DNA of 64,000 nt from Verticillium longisporum. Lineage: Eukaryota > Ascomycota > Sordariomycetes > Glomerellales > Plectosphaerellaceae. Of this stretch, positions 36,403 to 46,818 are shown piece after piece (position 1 is the stretch's first letter; every line of letters begins with the position of its first letter). A program made the position numbers and the translations under genes. The notes under the pieces are model-generated. The model was not told where the DNA came from and did no database searches. It was given only the letters and a program-made list of their open reading frames with translations. The stretch covers positions 5,270,001 to 5,334,000 of the forward strand of contig JAETXT010000005.1 of NCBI GenBank assembly GCA_019188255.1. Reading direction: 5' to 3'.

Positions 36403-38708
36403 ATGGCTGACAAGGACGGACTGCATTACAAGCCACTCAATGTGAAGCTTCGCTTCCTGAAAAGCCCTCTTAAGGAGGACGACGCTAGCTCGGACTCCTT
36501 GTCAGTCGGGCTGCAAACCCTCATCCCAGCGGCCGTCAAGCCTTTGGGTTACCGTTACAAGCTGAAAGAGGAGCCTGTTCTGTTGAGGAACAATGAAGCG
36601 ACAAACTTGGAGGTGTTTTACGATCTGTTTCTGGCTGTAAGTGGCCCCCTCTTGAAATGAGCTTTTCAACTGGTACTGACGGCACACGACGTAGGCTGTG
36701 AGCCCCGTATTTCCGGTGTAGACGATCCTAAACGGCTACTGATGCAAAGGTTGAAGTGCTTGAACTTGTTCAACAAAAACCAACAAGTCACGAGCTTACG
36801 AGGCCTAGCCGCATACGCCGGCTTCTTCTCGTATGTTGACCGCGCCACGGATGAACCTCGCGTTGCTAACATGGCTCACTCATACAGCCTGATGTGGACG
36901 ACCTGGTTCCAGACCGGTTGCTTCGACGTTCGCTTCATCACAGATAGTATCTTTGAACGATGCGCCAGGGCAGTTCATCTGGGCGTCCTGGTCGGTTTCG
37001 CCGTCGTCTCGCCCAACTTTGACCCCAGCGAGCAGGATCCGCAGGTGTTCAAGACGTTTTGTATGTTTGAACAATGACCACCTCCCCTCCTGCGTGTCTG
37101 ACAGGCCACAGCTTTCATCCTGATGGTGTCCAGGCTGTGTCTGGCGCTCGAGTACGGCATCATCATTCTCCATGTTCGCCACTACACCAAAGCAAGAGTC
37201 CCGCTGCTCATTCTGGTCGGCTCAAATTCAGTGGCCGCATTCATCTACTTTGGACTCGCGTTCCTCTTCGACAGAGCGCATAGTAGCATCTTCTACATGT
37301 GGTACGGTATTGCGTTTTTCGAAGTGGCCTCAAATGCTGTGCTCTCGATCTTGTACTCGATCCTTAGCTTCCGGGACACACACCTGATCCGTCGCATCAG
37401 TCTTCTAACGCTGATCATTTTTGGCGAGGGTGTTGCTATTGCATGCGACTCCGTCACATCTGTTGTCGAGAGTGGGCACAATGCCTGGAGTGAGTCTTGC
37501 CTGCCACGGATGACTGCTTGTTCATAAGAGCACAGCTGACGAGCTTTGCAGCCCCCAAGACGATCGGAGTCGTGACTGCGGCTGTCAGCACCATTTACCT
37601 CGTCTTCATGGTCTACTTTGACTGGATGTGTCAATTCCATCTACCGCAATGGCGGCAGCTGGCTTGGACCCTGCTGCATTTCCCGCTCCACTTGTGCATG
37701 ACTCTTTTCATGGAGGGCGCCGCCCAATTCATCGTGGTTTGGAAGATTGCAGAGAGTGAATTGAGCCTGCTGACGGGCTTCAACAACATGGTCAAGATCT
37801 CGGAGTTTGTCGAATTAACAGACAGCCTGTGGCATTTCACCAGCAACTTCACGAAACAATACCCAGTCACGCACTGCTGGTCACAAATCGCCATCAATTC
37901 ATCTTTCGATGTCATGCGCGACATCGACCTCGTAAAACTCCAAGAGCATCTGCAAACCGTAAGTGAGGAAGAGATTTACACGGATCCCAACCTTGCGGCA
38001 TGGGACAAGGCCGCCGCGGAAGTATTGAGAACGCTAGACAATATTCTTCTCCAGACATTCAACATTGACTTTACGGAAGAAGCGACCAGAGAACACACGG
38101 GAATCAAAGCGCGGTATATTGGCAACACGGCAGAGTTGAACATGGAGGTGGGGAAACGCGCGTCCAAGCGGTTCCGCACTCTCTTCCAGTACACCTTTGT
38201 GTGCGCCGGAGCCTTTCTCGCGCTGTCCAACGTCCTCTATTGCATCGCGTACATGGGGCGATGGACCCGTTGGGCAAAGGTCAGGGTGACACTCAACTTT
38301 ATCATCGCGGCCGGCATCGCCCTCGTGGCGTGTGTGTCGCAAGACACCGCGTACTTCAACAACTACAACAAAAAACCGTTCGTCTTGATGACGATGCTGT
38401 TGCCGTACGTTGTTGTCCTCGTGATGAACCATCTACCGCACTCTCTGTCAGTGTTTGGGATGCCGAGGTTCCACTGGTGGAAGCGGCTGGGCAGAGATGT
38501 CGAGGTGACGCCGCAGATGGAGCTTATTCAGACTACTGAATATGACCCCGGCGAGCACTTCTTGGGGTCGCCCGACTTTGTCGTCAGCCAGGGCCAGCAG
38601 TACGCCGTGCCGCAGCAGCCACGGTCCATGTCGGCGGTGCAAGGGCCGTATGAGGCTGTGGAGCAGACTGAAGAGGACGAGCAGTTCTACCGAGGGTATC
38701 GGCAGTAG
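36403..38708 (+). CDS. LtrA-like fungal multi-pass membrane protein
   Basis: Five exons, 36403-36636, 36757-36830, 36888-37060, 37112-37489 and 37552-38708, give 671 residues. The joins restore one continuous family-like frame (FYDLFLA, GFFSLMWTTWFQTGCFDVRF, FKTFSFILMVSRLCLALEY, HNAWTPKTIGVV). The motif LLRNNEATNLEVFYDLFLA and the spaced hydrophobic segments match the fungal relatives of low temperature requirement protein A. Segments include LVGFAVVSPNF, LLILVGSNSVAAFIYFGLAFLF, AAVSTIYLVFMVYF and, near the C-terminus, FIIAAGIALVACV and VLMTMLLPYVVVLVM. The C-terminal 90 residues are polar. The biochemical role of this family in fungi is not established to my knowledge. Intron 1 (120 nt) has a less typical acceptor at 36756, so that junction is the least certain. 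Confidence 0.85.
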
Positions 38709-39419
38709 CAGCAGCAATAGACGGAGAACTGGGGGTTTTCTGGTAGGGGTAGCTGTTATCAGGGTCAAGGATGAAGGCAGGGTAAGCTGAAAGGTGTGGA
38801 CGGTAGGAGATCAGCATGCTTATCTCTATCTCAGTCTCGTGTGCTTTCTTTACTTTTTTTTTTTACTTCTTTTTTTGCAGAGCAGGATTCCTTGTCCATA
38901 ATGAAATCGCTTACACGATGGCAGGTACACGATGGCAAGTACACGATGGCAAGAATCAAGTATCAATCCATGGCTCACAACCGTGACATGTCCGTTTTGG
39001 CGGGGTTCCGTACGGCGAGACGGGGGCCCGAAGGAAAACGGTCACTGCTCGTGGGGCGATTTTGCTGCTCGAAAAGGTACATGTCTACATCCTGTCTAGG
39101 CCCTGTGTCGACACCTTGGGGGCTCGTCATGGAAGTACCCCCGCTTGTCCTGACAGAGATGCATGGCCCCACCCAATTCAATGGCGGGGGAAACCGTCGC
39201 GACCGAAACTTTGGAGACGGGCTTTTTTTTCTGGCGGCTGCCGATTTCCCAACCTCATCCAGAGCTCTGCTGCGCGTGCGACACAGCTTTCCTTTGCATG
39301 CTCATTCCCAGGCTCGCCGCCGCACCATTCCCGCCCACGCCCACGACACTGAGAACCAACAGTCGTTCAATTGTCAATCTCGCCCGCTTTGCGCCAGATT
39401 CCTTCCATCATCAGTCGTA
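38709..39419. other. Intergenic, TRM4 promoter
   Basis: It holds the 3' untranslated region of the LtrA-like gene and the promoter of TRM4. A T-rich tract lies at 38850-38877 and a 14-bp triplicate follows it. No coding frame is convincing. Confidence 0.5.
38912..38953. repeat. Three tandem copies of a 14-bp unit
   Basis: TACACGATGGCAGG followed by two copies of TACACGATGGCAAG, with no gaps, about 470 bases upstream of the TRM4 start. Confidence 0.95.
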
Positions 39420-42047
39420 ATGGGTCGCGGCAAGAGGAGAAACGCCGTATGTTCTACCGCCCTCCCTTCCTCCTCCCTCATGCTAACCCACGTCGCCAGA
39501 ACAAGCAGGGTCGCCACAGCGGTCCCCGGTCCGAGAGCTGGAAGTCCTACGCACAGGTCGAGAAGAAGCACGAGAAGCTGCAGGCCTACTACGATGGCTT
39601 GCTCCAGCTGCCCGAGGAGGAGAGGGAACAGTTCTGGGATGCCCTGAAGAGGGAACTGCCCAACAGCTTCCGCTTTGCCGGCTCCAAGGGGTAATTGACG
39701 CGCGCCCCATCGATCTGATCTGCTCTGCCCAGCAATCTGCTCTGCTCTGCTCAGCAATCTGATCTGCTCTGCTCAGTGAGAAGGAGAACGCTGACACAGG
39801 CCCCAGCCACGCCATTGCCGTTCGCGACCTCCTCGTCAACAGGTACATGCCCGAGATTGTCAAGATTGAGCACGCAGACGGCCGTACCGTCGAGCCACCC
39901 AAGCCCATCCCCTGGTACCCGAACGAGCTCGCCTGGGACATGACGACGCCCAAGAACATTGTCCGAAAGTTCGCCCCCTTCTCCGCCTTCCAGAAGTTCC
40001 TCGTCTCCGAGACGAGCATCGGCAACATCTCGCGCCAGGAGGTCGTCAGCATGATCCCGCCGCTGGTCATGGACCTGCGCCCCGGCATGACCGTCCTCGA
40101 CATGTGCGCCAGCCCCGGCAGCAAGGCCACGCAGCTCCTCGAGATGGTCCACCAGGGCGAGGAGGCGCGCATCAAGAAGGTCCTGCGCGCCTTTGCCCAG
40201 CAGGACGGCCTCGATCTCGGCGCCGAGACGGAGGAGGAGCGCCAGGCCGACCTCGCGGCCGATCCCACCGACGACGGACGCGCCACCGGTCTCCTCATCG
40301 CCAACGACGCCGACTACAAGCGGTGCCACATGCTGGTCCACCAGCTGAAGCGTCTCTCGTCGCCCAACATGATCGTCACCAACCACGACGCGACCATGTA
40401 CCCCTCCATCAAGCTCCCCTCCGACCCCGAGACCCCCGACAAGCCCAAGTACATGAAGTTTGACCGCATCCTCGCCGACGTGCCCTGCTCCGGCGACGGC
40501 ACCATGCGCAAGAACATGAACCTCTGGAAGGACTGGAACCCCAACAGCGCCCTCGGCCTGCACACGACCCAGATCCGCATCCTCGTCCGCGCCCTGACCA
40601 TGCTCAAGCCCGGCGGCCGCGTCGTCTACTCGACCTGCAGCATGAACCCCGTCGAGAACGAGGCCGTCGTCGGCGCCGCCATTGAGCGCTGCGGCGGGCC
40701 CGACAAGGTCGAGATTGTCGACTGCAGCAACGAGCTCGTCGGCCTCAAGAGGCGCCCGGGCCTCCAGGACTGGCAGGTCATGGACAAGGCCGGCCGCATC
40801 TGGAAGTCGATGCAGGAGGTCAACGAATTCATGGACGGCAAGGACGCCGTCGCCGTCCCCGGCCGCGTCGTCGAGTCCATGTTCCCCCAGCCCCCGACGA
40901 GCGACAGCGCCAACCTGCCGCTCGAGCGCTGCATGCGCGCCTACGCCCCGCTGCAGGATACCGGCGGCTTCTTCATCACCGTGCTGCACAAGAAGGCCGA
41001 GGTCAAGATCAAGCCCGAGCCGGTCCCCGTCAAGTCGCAGACCACGACGGCGGCCGCCACGCCTGCGCCCGCCGCGGAGGCGAAGCCTGTCGAGGCTGCT
41101 CCCGAGGCTGCTCCCGAGGCTGCTCCCGAGGCTGCTCCCGAGGCTGCTCCTGAGGCAGCTCCTGAGGCTGCACCCGAGGCTGCTGATGCCATGCAGATTG
41201 ACCAGGACGCGTCGAGCAACGGCACGAAGCGGGCGCGTGAGGATGAAGCCGTCGAGACAGAGTCGCAGGCTTCGAAGAAGCCCAAGGTCGATGAGAACAA
41301 CAGCGAAGAGGCCAAGCCCGCAGAAGCCAAGCCCGCAGAAGCCAAGGCTGCCGAGGCGGCGCCGAAGGCGACCAACACAAAGCCGATCCGCAACCAGCAC
41401 GGACAGATCGAGGAGCCGTTCAAGTACCTGACGCCGGACCACGAGGTGCTCCAGAACATCAAGACGTTCTACTCGGTGTCGACGCGGTTGCCGCAGGAGC
41501 GGTTCATGGTGCGCAACGCGACGGGCGAGCCGGCCAAGGCCATCTACTACACGTCGTCGCTGGCCAAGGACGTGCTGACGGAGAACGAGGGCCGCGGCGT
41601 CAAGTTTGTGCACGGCGGCGTCAAGATGTTCATGCGGCAGGACGCGCCGTCGGCCGAGGTGTGCCGGTGGCGCATCCAGTCGGAGGGCATGCCGATCGTG
41701 CAGGGCTACGTCGGCGAGGACCGCATCGTGCGGCTCACGAACAAGGAGACGCTGCGGCGGCTGCTCATTGAAATGTTCCCCAAGATTGCCGACGGCGCGT
41801 GGCGCGCGCTCGGCGAGATGGGCGAGCGCGTGCGCGACATTGGCATGGGCTGCCTCGTGCTGCGGCTCGAGCCCGACGGCACGCCCGACGGCTTCACCGA
41901 GCGCATGGCGCTGCCGCTGTGGAAGAGCCTGCACTCGCTCAACCTCATGCTGCCCAAGGAGGACCGCTCGGCCATGCTGCTGCGCCTCTTCAACGACACG
42001 ACGCCGCTCGTCAACCTGGCGCTCACCAAGGAGAAGCAGGCGCAGGT

Positions 42048-42095
<48 letters not shown>

Positions 42096-42201
42096 CGAGA
42101 CGCAGGAGACGCAGGAGACGCAGGAGAACGGAGACGGCGCGGCCGACGAGGCGGCGATTGATGAGGCGATTGAGGATGCGCCCACGCCGGGCAGCGACTA
42201 G
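39420..42201 (+). CDS. TRM4: tRNA (cytosine-5-)-methyltransferase Trm4/Ncl1 (NSUN2 family)
   Basis: Exons 39420-39446, 39500-39690 and 39777-42201 give 880 residues. The first exon encodes only MGRGKRRNA. The protein carries the RsmB/NSUN methyltransferase domain: VLDMCASPGSKATQLLE (SAM motif I, about 180), NDADYKRCHMLVHQLKR, DVPCSGDGTMRKN (about 307, PC cysteine) and YSTCSMNPVENEAVV (about 357, TC cysteine). These two cysteines are the catalytic pair of m5C tRNA methyltransferases, which in yeast modify several tRNA positions in the nucleus. Between the catalytic part and the C-terminal PUA-like region (VRNATGEPAKAIYYTSSLAKDVL) lies a linker with eight EAAP units; the C-terminus has 15 glutamines. 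Both insertions are longer than in yeast (684 residues). All key residues are present. TBCD follows on the same strand 646 bases downstream. Confidence 0.95.
39710..39776 (+). repeat. TRM4: 22-bp near-repeat inside TRM4 intron 2 with repeated splice acceptors
   Basis: Units of the type CAATCTG(A/C)TCTGCTCTGCTCAG recur, each ending in a possible acceptor: AG at 39732, 39754 and 39776, spaced 22 bases. Only the last keeps the reading frame of exon 3. Confidence 0.75.
41092..41184 (+). repeat. TRM4: 12-bp tandem coding repeat (EAAP units)
   Basis: About eight copies of GAGGCTGCTCCC encode Glu-Ala-Ala-Pro repeats in the linker of Trm4. The last three copies are slightly diverged. Confidence 0.95.
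42049..42093 (+). repeat. TRM4: CAG microsatellite, 15 units (polyglutamine)
   Basis: A pure (CAG)15 tract encodes 15 glutamines near the Trm4 C-terminus. Pure codon use suggests recent length change. Confidence 0.97.
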
Positions 42202-42847
42202 GCTCGGTCGTTTCTGGATTACAAAAAAAATATCTGGTGTTTGGGGGTTCTCTTTTGACATACCTGGCAAGATGTATATAGCAGGGAAATGAGCAGTCGG
42301 CGTTCACATGTCATTTTGGCTGATGATGAATCCGTGACAATTCGGAGTGCTCGTGTCCGATGCTTGGCGAGGACTCGAGGGAATGCTCTTTCTGTTCGAG
42401 GCAACTTTGAGAAGTGCTCCTTTCCTCTGCCAACTCTGGTTCATGCTGGTTTCGATGCATTCATTTCCGTATCTCTCATCGTCCACATGCAACGAATGTG
42501 CTGAGCGGTGGTGGTACTGTGTGCAGTCACCGTGCTCTACCAGTCCATACACTGTCACCATGGTAGGCCCCAGAATCGCTCTCACTCTCAACCACCAACT
42601 CCAACGACACACCCATCTTCCACATGACAGCCTCCTCACGAACAAACACCCCATCATCCGTTCATAGCAGCATCCCATACGGCAGAGCACTGGCCGCTAT
42701 GCAGACATGAGTGTTCATGTTCGTCCAAAAGGCCCCTGTCTCCGAGCCCCGAGCTGACAAATAAATGACAGTGAGATCCCCGCTCGTTCTTTCGAATTCC
42801 TTGCCTGGAGCTGTCCCCCAATCTACGACCAGAACCAGAACCCTACG
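42202..42847. other. Intergenic between TRM4 and TBCD
   Basis: It contains the TRM4 3' untranslated region (with a short A run near 42223) and the promoter of the cofactor D gene. I see no other feature. Confidence 0.5.
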
Positions 42848-45800
42848 ATGGAGGACGCACCGGAGGATGATCGCGACGTCAAGCTCCAAAAGGCGTCCAG
42901 TGATCTCATAGCCGACTTTGACCGCTCGCTGACGCCCTTTCTCCGCAAACCCAACGGCGAGCTGCGTACCCGCGTCCGCATCAGCGAGACAGCGAGGCTC
43001 ACATCCACCGTGCGTGAGCTGCCTCCTGTTCCGATCGATTCCAGGTGGCATGAGACTGGACCCGAGAACTGACAAACGCACGACGATAGCTTCTCGACCC
43101 CTTTCAAGAACTACCGCAGCTCCTCGATCCCCACCTGCCGAAATGGCTGCCCCTCCTCGCCGCCTCGTACCTGGAGAACCTCTACACGCAAGCCGGCCGC
43201 CCGACGAGACCGACGTCCGCCGCGCCCACCGCACGAGCCCAGCTGCTGGAGCCCCTGCCCGCCGCCATTGCCCGCCTCGTCTACACCCTGACCAAGATCC
43301 GCGGCGCCGCCGTCATCCTGCGCTTCCTGCCCGTCGAGGCCCGCCACCTCGAGCCTCTGCTGTCGGCCCTCGAGTCTGCCGAGCGGAGGGCCGCCAGACC
43401 CTCGCTCCTCGCCCTGACCGACTCTGTCCGCGCCCACGCCGCCGCCGCCGAGCCCTCCCAGCGCGACTGGATCTGGGAGGAGCGCTATCTCGTGCTCCTC
43501 TGGCTCGCCCAGCTGCTGCTCGCCCCCTTTGACCTGTCGACCATCTCCTCGGCCGACCCCGCCGACGACGCCGCCCTCGTGCCGCTGCCCGGCTTTGCCT
43601 GGCCCGTGGGCCTGCCCGCCATCACCACGCGCGTGCTGCCCTTGGCTGTCAAGTATCTCGCCTCGCCCGGCAAGGAGCGCGACGGCGCGCGCCACCTCCT
43701 CGTCCGTCTGTCCATGCGCCGCGACATGCAGTCGCTCGGCGTGCTGGATGCCCTCGTCAGCTGGGCTCTCGCCTCCCTGCGCCCACGGGACGTCGCGGCG
43801 ACCAAGACGGCCGGCGGCGGCAGCCGTGATGCGCCCGAGCACCAGCCCTACTTCCACATTGGCGTCCTCTCCTTCCTCGCCGGCGTGCTCCGCGCCTCCG
43901 TCAACACGTCCGACATGGACGCCTCGCTGTCCACCATCTTTGCCGTCGTCCACGCCGTCTCCGAGGCCGACTCGCCCATCGCCGCGTCCATCCGCGCCTA
44001 CGCCGTGGCCCGCAAGATGGTCATCAAAGTCACCCGCTCCATCGCCGTCCTCCTCCTCGGCGGCCACCGGCGCAGAGACCGAGAGCCCCACCCGGCCATC
44101 GACCTCGTCGAGCTCTCCATCGGCTACCTCTTGGAACGTCTCGCCGACAACGACACGCCCGTCCGCCTCGCCGCCTCCAAGGCCCTCAGCGTCATCGCGC
44201 TCAAGCTCGACCCCGACATGGCCGACGAGGTTGTCGATGCCGTCCTCGATGCCCTCAACCGCAACGTCCTCTGGGCCGTCTCCGCCATCGGCACCAGCGA
44301 GCCCGTCCGCGACCTGTCCGCCGTCGACCCCCTCGAGTGGCACGGCCTCACCCTGACCCTGTCCCACCTCCTCTACCGCCGGTCCCCGCCCGCCCGCCAG
44401 CTGCCCGCCATCATCGCCGCGCTCTTGCTGGCCCTCGCCTTTGAGAAGCGCAGCACCCCCGGCAGCTCCGTCGGCGCCAACGTCCGCGACGCCGCCTGCT
44501 TCGGCATCTGGGCCCTCGCGCGCCGCTACACCACCGCCGAGCTGCTGGCCGTCCCCACCGGCGAAACGACTTCTTCCTCTGCCTCTTCTTCCTCCCCCTC
44601 CATCCTCCAGCGTCTCGCCACCGAGCTGACCGTGACGGCGTCCCTCGACCCCGCCGGCAATATCCGCCGCGGCGCCTCCGCCGGCCTCCAGGAGCTCATC
44701 GGCCGCCACCCCGACACCGTCGACAAGGGCATCTGGCTCGTCCTGACCGTCGACTACCACGCCGTCGCCCTGCGCGCGCGCGCCCTCCACGAAGGCGCCC
44801 TCAAGGCTGCCAAGCTGAGTCCCGTCTACGGCCGCGCCCTCCTGCGGGGCCTCCTCGACTGGCGCGGCGTCGGCGACCCGGACGCCGGTGCAAGGCGCGT
44901 TGCCGGCGCCTCCTTTGGCACGCTGACGCGCGAGCTGTCGAGCGGCCAAGAGAAGGAACTCACGCAGTTTCAAGTCTCGGCCAAGATGGTGCTCGAGCGG
45001 CTCGGCGGCCTGCAGAACAGACAGGTCGAGGAGCGGCACGGCCTGCTCCTCTGTCTGGCGTCCGTGCTCGACAAGTTTCCGAGCCTCGTCGGCGCGCTGG
45101 AGGACGTGCTGTCTGCCGACGATGTGTCCATCGCGCAGCGCGTCGTTCGCGAGGTGTCCGACATACTTCAGGCCGTCAACCAGACGACCTACCGTCGGCC
45201 AGAACTCGTTGCCGAGGCCGCGAACCGCCTCATCATCGCCTCGCTGCCCGTACTCCAGGCCGCGAGCCCCGGCGCTGCTGCTAACACGACGCCGACCGGT
45301 CTGCAGCTGCTCCGCCCCGGCTTTGAGGTCGTGTCACCGGACAGCACGCAAGATTTGCTCCAAATCGTCGCCGCCGTTGACGCCCTGCCAGAGATCCCGA
45401 GTCAAGTGAAAGCTCTCGTCCACCATTTCGAAGCCACCATCTCGGCAGGTCTCAGCCGCCCCGAAAAGTCTACCATCGCCGCCGCCGCGGAAGCGGCCCT
45501 CGTGCTCCTTGCCTTTTCAGAACCCGCAGAGCGAAATCGCATCGTCACGCAGTGGGCCGCGACGACTCGCCAGAAGCCTACATCCCGGACGACCTCGGAC
45601 CACGGCTACTTTGCAGCCCTGACCATGGCCCACCCCCTGACAACGACGGCGACCAGGGGTTGCACCTCCGACACTGCCGACGCTCCCGAGAGGGATATTG
45701 CGACAGACGCCATTCTGTCGCGCTGGGCGAGCGACAAGGACATTGACACGAGGGTGGCCATCCTGCAGAGCCTCACAGAGAGCGTCGTGCTGCAAGACGG

Positions 45801-46818
45801 CGCCCCGGCATTCCTGGACCTGCTGGCTCAGGGTCTCAACGACTACACAGCTACTGCGCGGGGCGATGTAGGCTCGCATGTGCGATTGGGCGCTTTGCGC
45901 GCAACAAGGTGCATCTGGCGATCGCTGCAGTCGGGTGGCTCTACGCGGCAGCAAGAGTGCTTGAGGGCTGCCGTGTCGAAGCTCTACCTCAACGTTCTGC
46001 GCCTGGCCGCGGAGAAACTGGATCGCGTCCGCACCGAGGCACAAGCCGTGCTGTCGCTTACCTTGACGCCCAGGTCCGTCATTTCTCGCCCTCCTTATCT
46101 CATGGTCACTGACACATTCTATAGCTATGCCGTGTGGTTCAATAAGCTTACGTTTTCATCACGCACCTACCTCCTTGCACTGTTGACTCTCTACGCGCAA
46201 GATGAATACATTCACCCTCTGATCATGGAACTAGCCAGAGCCGACCCCGATGCATGGATGGCAGAGCTCCTCGCGGGCTATGTCACTTCTGCGGACACGG
46301 GCAACGAGGACCTTGTCATCGCGGCGCGTGCCGCTCTCACCGAGTACTGCAGCATCGCGCCGGCTAATCGAGATGATGTGTGTACAGCTCTTGTTCGTAA
46401 CCTGTCATCGCGGCAAGGCCAGGACAGGGTATTAGTACCGACGCTGGAAATCGTCGCGTTTCTATACCGTGCGGGCCTATTTGCCGGGTGCCAGGGCGTC
46501 GATCCCAAAAGGCTTTGTCTCCTGGTGCAAAAGGCAGGGTATAAGACGGGGAGCATCCGGAAGCTGGAGGCCTGTATACACGTGTACGGCTGTGTTGCCA
46601 TGTTTGAGGATCACGCAGAGGCTGCGGCGCAAGAAGCGCGGAAGCGGCTGGGAGCCCTCATGTTCCATCCCTGGCCGCGAGTTCGGAGTATGGTTGTTGA
46701 CGAATTATGGCAGCTCTTTTGTGACGATGAGGCCGGGTCCAGGCTCAAGAGCGTAGATTGGGGCCGGGCGGACAAGGGGGCCATCAGAAGCGTCGTGTCA
46801 GTGCTTGGTCTCGCCTAA
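42848..46818 (+). CDS. Tubulin-specific chaperone D (tubulin cofactor D, Cin1/Alp1 homologue)
   Basis: Exon 1 is 42848-43009 and exon 2 is 43090-46818, giving 1296 residues, in the range of cofactor D proteins. The intron starts GTGCGT and ends GATAG. The protein is built of helical HEAT/ARM-type repeats. The family-typical stretch WEERYLVLLWLAQLLLAPFDLSTI lies near residue 190, and LHEGALKAAKLSPVYGRALLRGLLDWRG lies in the middle. Later segments include RLGALRATRCIW and PWPRVRSMVVDELW. In the family, cofactor D captures beta-tubulin and, with cofactors C and E, assembles the alpha/beta dimer in the cytosol. A 51-nt in-frame stretch at 46074-46124 may be a retained intron (see findings); without it the protein is 1279 residues. 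Confidence 0.9.

Noticed and set aside
37960..37980. GTAAGTGAGG as a further splice donor in the LtrA-like gene
   Set aside because: The sequence is in frame and followed by uninterrupted coding sequence with family-like character; no suitable in-phase acceptor is evident.
39751..42270. 839-codon open frame on the minus strand opposite TRM4
   Set aside because: It mirrors the G/C-rich third-position pattern of TRM4, is made of Leu/Arg/Gly/Ala runs, and has no recognisable domain, while the plus strand has full catalytic motifs.
43111..45039. 642-codon open frame on the minus strand opposite cofactor D
   Set aside because: Low-complexity Gly/Ala/Asp/Glu composition caused by codon bias of the sense gene; the sense strand encodes a clear cofactor D.
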